Of a stretch of 64,000 nucleotides of DNA, positions 37,401-45,931 are shown piece by piece. The notes under the pieces are model-generated. The model was not told the DNA's origin. It saw only the letters and a program-made list of their open reading frames with translations, and did no database searches. Position numbers and translations under genes: made by a program. The stretch spans positions 124,001-188,000 of the forward strand of contig NZ_JPRK01000013.1 in NCBI RefSeq assembly GCF_000832125.1. Direction: 5' to 3'. The first letter of the stretch is position 1. Each line of letters starts with the position of its first letter. Origin of the DNA: Flavobacterium hibernum. Lineage in GTDB: Bacteria > Bacteroidota > Bacteroidia > Flavobacteriales > Flavobacteriaceae.

Positions 37401-38374
37401 TTTGCAACAATTGGAGCAATCAACGAAGTACCAATTGCAGCATATCCATCTTCATAACTTTCATAATCTGCCATTGGTACAACCGTAATTTTGTATTCCT
37501 GAGCTGTTTCCGGATCGACATATTTGGCTTTGTAAGGAAGGTAAGAATAGGGTACGGCAAATTGACCGCCACGCGCATCTTTTTGAGCAGAGAACCACGT
37601 GTTTCCTGTAGTTTCAACCTGATCTGCTTTGTTGGGAACATCGCACATTGTACCGCCAGAACCGTATTTTAAAGGATAATCGGCCAGAGTTCTGGACAAA
37701 TGACTGTTGGCAATTACAGACCATTCAATGCCACATTCGGTTAAGGTTTTTATTATCCTTTCAGAAAAAGCACATTCTGCTGGCCAATATCCTTTAGAAT
37801 CATGTGAACCAAATAGTTGTGCGCTGTAATATTGATGCGCTTTAATTTCTTTTTTTAAAGCTTCGTCACTCAATAATGGCGAAAGCGCGTGATGCATCGT
37901 AAATGAAACGACTTCCATACGAGAATATCCTCCAGAAGTTTTCCATGCTTTTGCATCTTTAATATTCTGCGTCCACGAATTAGAATATCCCCATTGATTG
38001 GCTTGTGCAAGTTCGTTAACGTTTTCCATCAAAGAACCTCCGTAAGTTATTTGTGCTCCGGCTTTGGCTAAATCACGAATAGAGTTTATAGCATTTTTTG
38101 GAGCAAATTGATACGCAGCAACACGATCGCCTGTACCAAAAATTTCTTCAAGATTGTTTGTAGGATGTGCCAGCCCGTTTTTATCATTATTTGCACCCGA
38201 AATCTTTAAGTCTTGCGACTCTTTTACGATTTGGTATCGGTTCACATTTTTTTTACTTACATCGCCCCAATATGTGGGTTGATGAAGATGCCATAAGTAC
38301 GAAGTATTCACTTGTGCCTGCAAAAAAGCAAAGGGAATTAGTAAGGCATAATACAAAAGTAGGTTTTTCTTCAT
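34448..38374 (-). CDS. T9SS-secreted GH57 glycoside hydrolase with three CBM26 starch-binding modules
   Basis: Likely extracellular alpha-amylase or amylopullulanase. Signal peptide 1-20. GH57 domain with family regions HQP (31-33), WPAECAFSE (nucleophile Glu200) and FAHDGDNAWGGG (acid Asp340). After a linker region there is an alternating array: chitobiase-C-like domains (about 690-760, 863-945, 1042-1125; motif YYTLDGTTPT) and CBM26 modules (about 765-855, 947-1035, 1130-1218; motif KVYYW...YPGVAMTKDCGDWY). A type A T9SS signal ends the protein (about 1229-1308, YPNPADQTLYI). It lies upstream on the same strand as nothing essential, but the GH13 amylase follows on the same strand 5' of it, suggesting a starch-degrading group. 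Confidence 0.88.
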   Translation of the reverse strand: MKKNLLLYYALLIPFAFLQAQVNTSYLWHLHQPTYWGDVSKKNVNRYQIVKESQDLKISGANNDKNGLAHPTNNLEEIFGTGDRVAAYQFAPKNAINSIRDLAKAGAQITYGGSLMENVNELAQANQWGYSNSWTQNIKDAKAWKTSGGYSRMEVVSFTMHHALSPLLSDEALKKEIKAHQYYSAQLFGSHDSKGYWPAECAFSERIIKTLTECGIEWSVIANSHLSRTLADYPLKYGSGGTMCDVPNKADQVETTGNTWFSAQKDARGGQFAVPYSYLPYKAKYVDPETAQEYKITVVPMADYESYEDGYAAIGTSLIAPIVAKASTSPRPPLVLFAHDGDNAWGGGSSYYNESVTGFSHASAANGNIPTTIPQYLHDNPVPESAVVHVEDGAWVNADGDFGHPQFTNWLWPFFDPVTKKFNPNGWTEDMMNQAITTAGENHAIMAEQLEGSNLRMSEIVNPTAAVSPAEKAWHFLMAGYDSGNAYYGLAEDLEIKTTLAVNRCVQFAKPTLDAHPGEDATKPSVFIPQRWPYNPGEKGYGAPYAYKDFLNSADFTVYTFAYDVSGIQKSELKYRIDVDGKNNLNSNDNEIYAGGAEVGSWISLPMSERVFPKGNFTNNPQADLYMLPDVIANQYYAEIAGISEKLLDYYVEVTDKKGNVTKSKIQHVWVGKNLDVAPKIAFTPDTSNSTTAIDITITATDSTDPKPKLYYTIDGSTPTLSSAFVESVKTLNIAQTTTIKAFAVDKDGNQSEIVTKTITIGAVPEFTVYFKKPANWNSAVKVYYWLPTGTAPALTYPGVAMTKDCGDWYKYTFPSTVTASNLLFNDGTLKTADLNATGGIKYYDNAWLAAEPANRCSTTVAPDFTISQAGGTFTTGTTVNLTLTANETTATIYYTLDGTTPTTASPSSIGTKALAITSTTTLKAFAKNVAGLSSAVKTETYTFNSPSTFTVYFKKPTNWNAAVKVYYWSPTGTAPAVTYPGVAMTKDCGDWYTYTFPSTVSATNLLFNDGNLKTADLSTTAGIKFYDSAWLSAEPANRCPVIAPDFTNSKAGGTFTTGTTVNVVLTANEASSTLYYTLDGTTPTTSSVSAIGTKSFAFTATTTLKAFVVNSAGVSSAVKTEVYNFSAATTLTVYFKPPTSWTAVPKVHYWNAVPAGSVANTTWPGVTMTADVNGFYKYTITGPTSVNVIFNNGSSGSANQTADLLNKTDGYSYTWGVSTAKMLAVPEVVEEQTYAIRLYPNPADQTLYIDSTIAMTDYSIISAQGSIVQEGKSNVNSIDISRLSSGLYFITIRLENGKETMQKIIKK
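35262..36079. repeat. Near-identical CBM26-coding duplication inside the GH57 gene
   Basis: Segments 35262-35530 and 35811-36079 are closely similar at DNA level with a 549-bp offset (both contain TTTGCAGGTTCAGCA and ACAGTCGACGGAAA). Protein modules share YPGVAMTKDCGDWY and LLFNDG.LKTADL. This points to a recent internal duplication of a CBM26 plus chitobiase-C-like unit. Confidence 0.75.
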
Positions 38375-38621
38375 AATTTAATTTTAGTTAGTAAAGTGGT
38401 TATTTTTATGTTAAAAGTATATTTTATTAACATTAAAATTATTTAATTAATTAAAATAGAAGAACTACAACGTTTTAGTGTTTACAAGTTTTTTAAAAAG
38501 CAGAATAATAAAACTTTATTTACAAAAAATGTTGTTTTTTTATGGAAGAATATTTTTTAAACTTTTTAACGTATTGAAAATGAGTGTTTAGTATTTTTAT
38601 TCTCTTGTTAATGCCAATAAA
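38375..38621. other. AT-rich intergenic region upstream of the GH57 gene
   Basis: Must contain the minus-strand GH57 promoter, but I could not pick an exact TAnnTTTG box. No ORF, tRNA or repeat was seen; mostly A/T-rich spacer. Confidence 0.4.
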
Positions 38622-38677
38622 AACAGCCTTTAAGTTTTCTGAAAAAAATTAAATCTAATCCATACTAAAAGGCTGTT
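38622..38677 (-). terminator. Terminator of the DUF5916 gene
   Basis: AACAGCCTTT and AAAGGCTGTT pair perfectly over 10 bp around a long loop. On the minus strand the stem is followed by TTTTTATT, as expected for the gene ending at 38712. Confidence 0.55.
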
Positions 38678-38711
38678 CCGGTTATAGAGTGTTGTTAGAC
38701 TATTAAGATTC

Positions 38712-41342
38712 CTAAAACATAAATCGATAGGTCATTTTGATCAAAAAAGTATTGGTAGGTTTTCGTCCTAAAATCTGAGCATTAAGTTCCGTAAATAAAT
38801 TTTCGCTAGCATCTCCGTTTGAGGTTATTCCTTGCGACCAAACCAGAAAAATTTCTGAACCCGGAATATATTCCCAACGTGCCACGAGATTAGATCGAAA
38901 TTGTACAAAAGCAAAATCTGGATTGTGAATGCTGTAATCTGTAATTCCATTTGCATCTTCGTCAATTTGATAGCTGTTTTTTACTTCATTAAAATGAATT
39001 TGATTCGAATCAAATAAACTTACGCGATCTCCATAAAAAAATGCAGTTGGATTGATAACTCGGTTAAAATCATTATATCGTCCTCTGGAAATAAACGGCT
39101 GACCATAATATTGAATGGTTAAATTGGGATTAATATTATAATCTAAACGTATAGAAGCACTTAAGGTATTCTGGTCGAGATTTGCCGTAATATAACGAGC
39201 GTCTGTATTAAAACTGGTTTGAGTGATGTATTGCAATTTGTTTTTGTTTGAAGATAAACTAGGTGTAAAAGCAAGTGTAAAAGCATTCACGGGCTGATAG
39301 GTAATTCCAGTTGCAAATTCAGTATACGAAAAGGAATTGTTCTTGCCTTTCGTATCATAAATCGCAAAGTTATATTTGAGTTTTTTTCGAGTATCTGAAG
39401 TAATATTTATCGATTTAAAAAACTCTTCTGAATACCGAAATCTTGGGCCTCCTTGCAAAATAGAGTTCGAATAATTTACGGGTTTATAAATGGCCGAAAC
39501 GACAACGCTCCAATTGTTTTTTAAAACAAGATCTGCACCAATGGTGTATTGCATTTTATTATAATTTCCTTCAAAATCAAAATACGAAAGCTGTTCGAAG
39601 TTTGTGGTTATTTTTCTAAAATGACCAAAAGGTTTTAGGGTTTCGTAGGATAAAAAAGCAGATTGTTTAATTTCGTCGGCCTGTCTTAAAAAACCAATAT
39701 CATTAAGTTCTAATTCCGGCGATCTCCAAATAATAATTCCTTTATAACGCCAGTTTCCAACACTTGCCTTTCCTAATTCAAACTTTCCGCCAGTTCCTGT
39801 AAGAGAGGTTCTGGTAGGATCTACAAAAAGATGTCCGGCATCTGTTCTTTGAAACAAATGTGTCATGTTTCTTTGTGTTGCTGTGATGGCTTCTTCACTA
39901 CCCAAAACTTTACTGGCGACCATATTACTTTTAAAATAATACTTTCGGTTTTTCCAGTTGTGCATAAAATCAATTCCGGCAGTATAGGCCGATGTATGCA
40001 TAAAATTTAGAAAATCAGTTTCTAAATTTCTGTTTGTAGCCGTAAAGGCAGTTCCAAAATAACTATTACGGTTATTAAAATCTTTTTGAACGCGTGCCAC
40101 CAGATAATTAGTCAAAGGTTCTACCAATACTTTATTGGTTTGATCGTTTTGTTGAATTTTTGCATATTCCTTATTGGTAACACTTTCAAGGATTCCAATT
40201 GACCAGCCATTTTTAGTTTTTCCACTAAACTTCGCTGCGCCCAAAATGGTTGTATTGTTGGGGATTGACATAAAAGCACCGTTTGGAATATTAGGCTGTC
40301 CGTTAGGATTTCGACCAATTCTGCGCGAATAAAATAAATTGTCCTGATCATCGGCAAAAGAATAATTAAAGATGTTTTTATTTTCGACAAAAAAGGGGCG
40401 ACGTTCATCAAAAAATACCTGAAAACCATCTAAGACAATTGTAGACGGATCGGCTTCGACTTGCCCAAAATCGGGATTAATCGTTAAATTTAAAGTCAAA
40501 TCATTGGTAACACCAATCTTGGCATCTAAACCACCGTTTAGTTTAAAATCATTACCCGTTTTAAACGGATTTCCTAATTCTTGTGGATAAGTTTCTAATT
40601 TTGAAAGCACAAACGGCTGAACTTCTATTTGTCTTTGAGGAGATAAACCAACCAAACCCCGTAATTCTCCAAATTCGCTAACCCAACCTGGAGCATCGAG
40701 CGGAATTCGCTGCCAGACAGATCGTTCTTCGGTTCTAAAATACCTTCTGGTCGATTGCAATCCCCAAACCTGATCTGGAGCATCACTAAATTTTAATTGA
40801 CTTAGAGGAATTTTGATTTCGGCTGTCCAGCCTTCGTCATCGATATTCGTTTTTAAATACCAAATTGGATTCCAGTTTCCGTCCCATGTTTTACCATTGT
40901 CAGAAATAAAACCATCACTTTTTACTCCTGCGGCTGATCCTGCAAATGAAAAACTCGTTAGCTGATCATTATGACTGCTAATATTAATTTCGATCCAATC
41001 GCCTTCAAAACCGTCGCGTCTGGACAATCGTTTTACAATTCCTTTTGGGTCTTTGTCATAACATTTAAAAGCAAAATAAATGAATTCGTTATCGTACACG
41101 ATCTTAAATTTAGTTTGCTCAATTGGGGCTGTATTTTCGTCAGGAAGATTTTCGATATAATCTCCCGTCCAATCTACAATGTTCCAGCTTTCATCGGTTA
41201 AAAGTCCATCTATTATTGGCGGAGCTAATGCACCCAAAGGCTTTGTGGTATAAACCTTTTTAGCGACTTTAGGTGCAAGCTGTCCAAAACTCAGTTGAAA
41301 AAAGAACAATAATAAAATCAATGTATTTTTATAATAAATCAT
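38712..41342 (-). CDS. DUF5916-type outer-membrane protein with CBM9-like N-terminal domain
   Basis: Signal peptide about 1-20 (LSFGQ). A family-9-carbohydrate-binding-like beta-sandwich follows at about 37-235 (PPIIDGLLTDESWNIVDWTGD, WTAEIKIPLSQLKF). The remaining ~620 residues show alternating beta-strand patterns and end in a terminal Phe (YRFMF), consistent with an outer-membrane barrel. This is the domain layout of DUF5916 proteins, which are common in Bacteroidota and of unknown function. It lies 46 bases downstream of the GH13 amylase on the same strand, so the two may be one operon. A role in starch handling is only inferred. Confidence 0.82.
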   Translation of the reverse strand: MIYYKNTLILLLFFFQLSFGQLAPKVAKKVYTTKPLGALAPPIIDGLLTDESWNIVDWTGDYIENLPDENTAPIEQTKFKIVYDNEFIYFAFKCYDKDPKGIVKRLSRRDGFEGDWIEINISSHNDQLTSFSFAGSAAGVKSDGFISDNGKTWDGNWNPIWYLKTNIDDEGWTAEIKIPLSQLKFSDAPDQVWGLQSTRRYFRTEERSVWQRIPLDAPGWVSEFGELRGLVGLSPQRQIEVQPFVLSKLETYPQELGNPFKTGNDFKLNGGLDAKIGVTNDLTLNLTINPDFGQVEADPSTIVLDGFQVFFDERRPFFVENKNIFNYSFADDQDNLFYSRRIGRNPNGQPNIPNGAFMSIPNNTTILGAAKFSGKTKNGWSIGILESVTNKEYAKIQQNDQTNKVLVEPLTNYLVARVQKDFNNRNSYFGTAFTATNRNLETDFLNFMHTSAYTAGIDFMHNWKNRKYYFKSNMVASKVLGSEEAITATQRNMTHLFQRTDAGHLFVDPTRTSLTGTGGKFELGKASVGNWRYKGIIIWRSPELELNDIGFLRQADEIKQSAFLSYETLKPFGHFRKITTNFEQLSYFDFEGNYNKMQYTIGADLVLKNNWSVVVSAIYKPVNYSNSILQGGPRFRYSEEFFKSINITSDTRKKLKYNFAIYDTKGKNNSFSYTEFATGITYQPVNAFTLAFTPSLSSNKNKLQYITQTSFNTDARYITANLDQNTLSASIRLDYNINPNLTIQYYGQPFISRGRYNDFNRVINPTAFFYGDRVSLFDSNQIHFNEVKNSYQIDEDANGITDYSIHNPDFAFVQFRSNLVARWEYIPGSEIFLVWSQGITSNGDASENLFTELNAQILGRKPTNTFLIKMTYRFMF

Positions 41343-41388
41343 AATTCCTGATCTTCATTAAAACGAATTTTATCACTGCTAATCCTGA

Positions 41389-43242
41389 TTATTTATTTAA
41401 TTCCAGAATCCACATTTTCATAGCTGGAATGGTAGTTTTTTTGAGCGATGCAAATTTTTCATTTGTAACAACATTTTCGGCTGAATTAAAACCGTCTGTT
41501 CTTTCGTTATATTTTTGAAAGTCGATTTCCTTTTCGTTATCGCTGGTATTCATAACACACATAATGGTGTGTTTATCATCATATCTAAAATAGACGTACA
41601 AGCCATCGACCGGAATATAATGCATCAATTTTCCGGTGGTTAAGGCCGAAGATTTTTTTCTGAAATTGGCCAGTTTTCGAACTAAATCCTGAGTCGATTT
41701 TTCGTCTTCGGTTAAACCTTTTCCAGTAAAAGCATTTTTAGTATCAGTTGTCCATCCACCCGGAAAATCACTACGTACCAAACCATCAGGCGCTTTAAAA
41801 CCTTTCACCAATACTTCGGAACCATAGTAAAGCTGTGGGATTCCACGACAAGTAAGCAACCATTGGAAACCTATTTTTTGTTTCTCTACATTTTCTCCCA
41901 CAACCGAGAAAAAACGAGGTTCATCATGATTGTCTAAAAGCAATACTTTTTGCATTGCATTTTTACTTAAAAAATCGCTACTTAACGTATAATATAACTT
42001 GTTTACGCCATCTGTCCAGCCAAATGGCTGAGTAAGAGCGGGGATGATTCCGTAGTATAAACTCTGAAAATCTACAACCGAAGGTAAATTGCTTTTAAAA
42101 GGCGTATCAATATTATTTTGTTCAAAATATGCTTGATTGGCTACACCGTGAACCATAATTTCGCCAAAAATGGTCATTTTAGGATATTCGTTTAAAATCG
42201 CGGCATTGCAACGATTGGCAAAATTTAAATCATTGTAAGTATAAGTATCTAAGCGAACGCCATCTATACCAAAAGTTTCGATATGCCAAATACAATTTTG
42301 AATTAAAAAGTTGGCCATATACGGATTATCCTGATTAATGTCGGGCATAATTTTGTCAAACCAGCCATTGCTCATTTTTTTCTGATCAGATTTTGCACCA
42401 TAAGGATCAAACAAAGGTTGTTCTCTATAATTGGTTTGCGTGTATTCTGGCCAACGGTGTACCCAATCATTTTCGGGCTGATCTTGTTCTAAAAAATGAT
42501 AGAGTCCAAAATGATTGTAAACTGCATCAAAAATAAGTTTCATTCCGCGTTTATGCAGTTGCTCGCTTAGCTCTTTATATTTTGCATCTCCGCCATATCT
42601 GGCATCAATTTTATAATGATCTGTAATAGCATAACCATGTTCGGTACGATTCATCATATCGTTTTCCATTACAGGCGTAAACCACAAAGCCGTAATTCCT
42701 AAACCTTGCAAATAGTCCAGATTATTAATAACGCCTTGTAAATCGCCACCGTGACGATCATACATTTGATTTCTGTCTAAAGATTGATCTCGCATTCCTT
42801 TTACGCGATCATTTGTTGGGTCGCCGTTACTAAAGCGATCAACCATTATTAAATCGATAAAGTCTGCAGAAGTTACGCCCTTTGCATATTCGGTACCATT
42901 GCCAGTACGGCGTGCGTTTAGAGGCCAGCTAATTTTTTGCTTTTTTCCGTTTTGAGTCGTTTCGATTAAAACAGTTCCCGCAAGAGCTTCGGGTGAAATT
43001 AAAATATCTAGGGCAAGATATCTTTTGTTCGAGAATTGATGTGTTTTTAAAACTTTAATTCCTGAATAATTAATAGTAACAGCATCTGATGAAAAAGCTT
43101 CGCCGGTACTTCTAATAAGCAATTGTATCGAATTTGTTTTCATTCCAACCCACCAATTAGTAGGGTATACGTCAATATTTTTGGCGTTAACCATGTAGGT
43201 GCAACACATTAAAACCAAGTAAAAAAAGAGTGTTTTTTTCAT
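41389..43242 (-). CDS. GH13 alpha-amylase / neopullulanase-type enzyme (SusA-like)
   Basis: Hydrolyses alpha-1,4-glucans. Signal peptide about 1-20. N-terminal beta-sandwich typical of cyclomaltodextrinase/neopullulanase enzymes about 22-125. The TIM barrel has all GH13 regions: FDAVYNH, FGIDGVRLDTYTY (nucleophile Asp332), FGEIMVHG (acid/base Glu361) and LLDNHDEPRF (Asp440). A C-terminal beta domain ends the protein. Length 617 matches periplasmic SusA-type enzymes. No T9SS signal is present, so it likely acts in the periplasm on oligomers released by the GH57 enzyme. It is divergent from the LytS/LytTR pair. Confidence 0.92.
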   Translation of the reverse strand: MKKTLFFYLVLMCCTYMVNAKNIDVYPTNWWVGMKTNSIQLLIRSTGEAFSSDAVTINYSGIKVLKTHQFSNKRYLALDILISPEALAGTVLIETTQNGKKQKISWPLNARRTGNGTEYAKGVTSADFIDLIMVDRFSNGDPTNDRVKGMRDQSLDRNQMYDRHGGDLQGVINNLDYLQGLGITALWFTPVMENDMMNRTEHGYAITDHYKIDARYGGDAKYKELSEQLHKRGMKLIFDAVYNHFGLYHFLEQDQPENDWVHRWPEYTQTNYREQPLFDPYGAKSDQKKMSNGWFDKIMPDINQDNPYMANFLIQNCIWHIETFGIDGVRLDTYTYNDLNFANRCNAAILNEYPKMTIFGEIMVHGVANQAYFEQNNIDTPFKSNLPSVVDFQSLYYGIIPALTQPFGWTDGVNKLYYTLSSDFLSKNAMQKVLLLDNHDEPRFFSVVGENVEKQKIGFQWLLTCRGIPQLYYGSEVLVKGFKAPDGLVRSDFPGGWTTDTKNAFTGKGLTEDEKSTQDLVRKLANFRKKSSALTTGKLMHYIPVDGLYVYFRYDDKHTIMCVMNTSDNEKEIDFQKYNERTDGFNSAENVVTNEKFASLKKTTIPAMKMWILELNK

Positions 43243-43402
43243 CTCCAGCTATTTTTAGATTAATATTACCAGCGAAAGATATTTTGCTTCACGGTGCTAA
43301 AAAAGCCACTTATTTAAACAACATGATTTGCATTGTAAACGACAATTTTGATTTGAAACAAATGCACTATTTTTACATTTATAAGTAAAGCAACAACGCC
43401 AA

Positions 43403-44467
43403 ATGAAGATATTGACTTACGATCCGGAAAATAGATCCTTGATTATTAGATTGTATGCCGTTTATTGGCTGGGATATATTTTATTGTTTAGTTTGATTCA
43501 GGGTTTGCCTGGAGGAGATTTTTTTATGGCATTGCGCAATGAGTGGTACAGCGTTTTGCCCAAAATACTTTTTGTAACTATTGTGGTGGAGTTGCTCATG
43601 CCTCGTTTGTTATTCAGAAAAAAAATAATGGCTTTTTTTGGTGTTTACGTCGTTCTTATTTTGGTTTTTGCTTTCCTGCAACGACTGATAGATAATTATA
43701 TCATATTACGCTATTATTTGACTTTCTGGAAAATCGAACCACTATTATCGGCACCCGTTTTTTTGTATAATGTGAGCAAACTTCAATTTGTTGTTACGAT
43801 GCCAATAGCGTTTAAGCTTTTTTATTATTTGGCCGAGGAAAGAAATAAAGTTCAGACGATTTTATCAGAAAAATTACAAGCCGAATTATCGTCGCTCCGA
43901 AATCAGTTTCATCCACATTTTTTATTCAATGTTTTAAATAGTTTATACTCTAAAATTTTGAGTAAATCGGATGATTCTGCCGATATTGTACTTAAAATAT
44001 CTGATTTGCTTCGATTTTCAATTTATGATGTAAACAATAAAAATATCTCTTTGGAAAATGAAATCGATTATCTCAAAAATTATATCGCCTTGCAACAATT
44101 GCGTTTTGAGAATCAGCTTCAATTAAGTTTTAGCGTTTACGGAAATGTCGAAAATCATTCGATTGAACCATTTTTAATACTTCCGTTTATCGAAAACAGT
44201 TATAAATATTGTTTAGACGAAAACAATCAGGGGTGGATAACGATTGCAATTTCGGTTACTGAGGAATGGCTGGTTGTTAAAATCGAAAATAGTTTGCCGG
44301 AGCATTTTAATACTGCAACAGATAATGTGAGTAGCGGAATTGGAATTGCTAATGTAAAAAGACGATTAGAATTACTGTATCCTGACAAACATGTTTTAAC
44401 GATTAAAAATGAGGCTCTAAGCTTTTTTGTTTCCTTAAAAATAAAGATAAAAGATGGCAGCAATTAA
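43403..44467 (+). CDS. LytS-type sensor histidine kinase
   Basis: Four hydrophobic segments in the first ~150 residues form the membrane sensor region, with no recognisable periplasmic domain. The kinase core is of the His_kinase (LytS/YehU) type, with HPHFLFNVLNSLYSK (phospho-acceptor His170) and an ATPase domain with ENSYKYC and SGIGIANVKRRL. Length 354 is usual for this Bacteroidota group. The stop overlaps the response regulator start by 14 bases, so the two form a translationally coupled pair. The signal is unknown; the neighbours are the amylase gene (divergent) and a SusCD pair (downstream). Confidence 0.93.
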   Translation: MKILTYDPENRSLIIRLYAVYWLGYILLFSLIQGLPGGDFFMALRNEWYSVLPKILFVTIVVELLMPRLLFRKKIMAFFGVYVVLILVFAFLQRLIDNYIILRYYLTFWKIEPLLSAPVFLYNVSKLQFVVTMPIAFKLFYYLAEERNKVQTILSEKLQAELSSLRNQFHPHFLFNVLNSLYSKILSKSDDSADIVLKISDLLRFSIYDVNNKNISLENEIDYLKNYIALQQLRFENQLQLSFSVYGNVENHSIEPFLILPFIENSYKYCLDENNQGWITIAISVTEEWLVVKIENSLPEHFNTATDNVSSGIGIANVKRRLELLYPDKHVLTIKNEALSFFVSLKIKIKDGSN

Positions 44468-45182
44468 TTGTATTATTATTGAAGATGAATTACCAGCGTC
44501 CATTTTACTGGAACTTCATATTGCGAAGTTTGATTTTCTGGATTTGAAAGGCAAATTTACGAGTGTTTCAAACGCGCAAAACATTTTAAAATCGCATAAA
44601 ATTGATCTTATTTTTCTAGACATCAATTTGCCCGGAAAATCGGGAATTGAATTTGCCAAAAGTTTATTTTCTGAAACTGCTATTATTTTTACAACGGCTT
44701 ATACAGAATATGCTGTTGAAGGCTTTGAATTGGATGCTATTGATTATATTTTAAAACCAATTTCGTTAGAACGTTTTACAAAAGCAATTAGCAAATACAC
44801 TAAAATCAGGGAATTGAATGAAGTTGTTTTACACGCCAAAAATCTGGAAATTGAGCGCGCTTTTATTTTTGTAAAATGTGAAAGAAAGATGCTAAAGCTT
44901 TTTTTAGACGAAATTCATTACTTTGAATCTCAGGGAAATTATTTACTTATTTATACCGCTACAGATTGTTATAAAACGTATCAATCTATTACTGAGATGG
45001 AAGACAAATTACCTGAGGGTTTATTTGTTAGAATTCATCGTTCTTTTGTGGTAGCTTTAAATAAAGTGACAAGTTACAATGCTAACCATATTAGTATTCA
45101 AAACAAACAATTGCCTATTGGCAGATTTTACAATTCGACAGTATCTCATTTGTTGAATTCTTTGCCGGGTTTTGATAACTAG
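44454..45182 (+). CDS. LytTR-family response regulator
   Basis: Receiver domain about 4-118 with phospho-acceptor Asp56 (LIFLDINLPGKSG) and the conserved Lys in ILKPIS. LytTR DNA-binding domain about 140-238 (FVKCERKMLKLFLDEIHYFESQGNYL, RIHRSFVVALNKV). Partner of the kinase it overlaps. LytTR proteins bind direct repeats upstream of target promoters; a pair of TTTTAGAAAAA(A)GTT repeats at 45459 and 45486 ahead of the SusCD promoter is a possible but unproven target. Confidence 0.93.
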   Translation: MAAINCIIIEDELPASILLELHIAKFDFLDLKGKFTSVSNAQNILKSHKIDLIFLDINLPGKSGIEFAKSLFSETAIIFTTAYTEYAVEGFELDAIDYILKPISLERFTKAISKYTKIRELNEVVLHAKNLEIERAFIFVKCERKMLKLFLDEIHYFESQGNYLLIYTATDCYKTYQSITEMEDKLPEGLFVRIHRSFVVALNKVTSYNANHISIQNKQLPIGRFYNSTVSHLLNSLPGFDN

Positions 45183-45509
45183 ACTCAGTTATTAAATAAA
45201 AACGGAACTTTTTTAGCTTTTTTTATTGTTCCAAAAACAACTTCTATTGCAAAAAAAATATACTGCTTTATTTCAGAATTTGCGGCGGAAAAGGGGCTTT
45301 TAATCGTGTTTTAGAAGGTTAATTTCCAAGATATTTTTAAAAGTGATTTAATGTTTCGTCATTAAAATTCTCGATTTTACACTTTTGGTTTAGAAAAATT
45401 CCTACACAAGCCAAAAAATTGGATAATTACTAAGTGTCTTGTTTTTAGTAAACTAAAGTTTTAGAAAAAGTTTAGTTAACATTTTTTTTAGAAAAAAGTT
45501 GTGTAAAAT
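45183..45509. other. Upstream region of the second SusCD operon
   Basis: No gene seen. Near its right end, TTTTAGAAAAAGTT (45459-45472) and TTTTAGAAAAAAGTT (45486-45500) form a direct repeat, and AACTAAA (45451) / TTTAGTT (45471) an inverted pair, just upstream of the -33 box. Possible regulator-binding area, though A/T-richness makes chance matches likely. Confidence 0.35.
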
Positions 45510-45539
45510 TTTGGGATTAAAATTTTTAATATATTTTTG
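45510..45539 (+). promoter_or_regulatory. Promoter of the second SusCD operon
   Basis: TTTG (45510-45513), 18-base spacer, TATTTTTG (45532-45539): a full match to the Bacteroidota -33/-7 promoter. Transcription from here would give a leader of nearly 390 bases before SusC, containing the short cysteine ORF. Confidence 0.65.
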
Positions 45540-45796
45540 TTCTATCAAATTAGTAGAGTTTAAAAGTAAAGCAATAAAATCAAGGTTAAAGACTATCAAA
45601 TACATTTCGTTTTCGAATCAAGCATGAACCATTTGTCTATTTAAACATTTGCGTTGCAGCTTTCAAAAAATCTTCAATCTCAAATTTATATCAATTTTTA
45701 ACAAGATGCATTCTCAGTTTTTGAGGGTCGAATTCTTGTATCAAACCATTAAAAAAAATAATAATCCAAAATAAAAAAAATGAAAAAACGAATGCA

Positions 45797-45847
45797 ATGC
45801 AGGTAAAAAAAAACCATTTCTGTTGCAGCAGAAATGGTGGAGCTTAA
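45797..45847 (+). CDS. 16-codon cysteine-containing leader peptide ORF
   Basis: Encodes MQVKKNHFCCSRNGGA, ending 84 bases before the SusC start. Two adjacent Cys codons (TGT TGC, 45821-45826) fall at the top of a perfect 10-bp hairpin (45813-45838) within the ORF. Ribosome stalling at these codons would disrupt the hairpin, the logic of amino-acid-responsive leaders. Short Cys-rich leader ORFs are known to precede sulfur-metabolism genes in other bacteria (for example actinobacteria). Translation and function here are inference. Upstream ATGs at 45780 and 45792 open only to a stop after eight and four codons. Confidence 0.5.
   Translation: MQVKKNHFCCSRNGGA
45813..45838 (+). promoter_or_regulatory. 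Leader hairpin overlapping the Cys codons
   Basis: ACCATTTCTG, loop TTGCAG, CAGAAATGGT: perfect 10-bp stem. No T-run follows, so it is not a classical terminator by itself. It would be melted by a ribosome translating the leader ORF. Confidence 0.6.
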
Positions 45848-45931
45848 AGAAATTGTACATCTCAGTAAGGAAAGCAAGATTGGAGTAAATCCGTTCTTGA
45901 ATTGCCTTATTATTTAAACTAAAACAAAGTA

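Noticed and set aside
38435..38470. Very A/T-rich stretch as a possible replication origin
   Set aside because: No DnaA boxes, dnaA, dnaN or other origin genes nearby.
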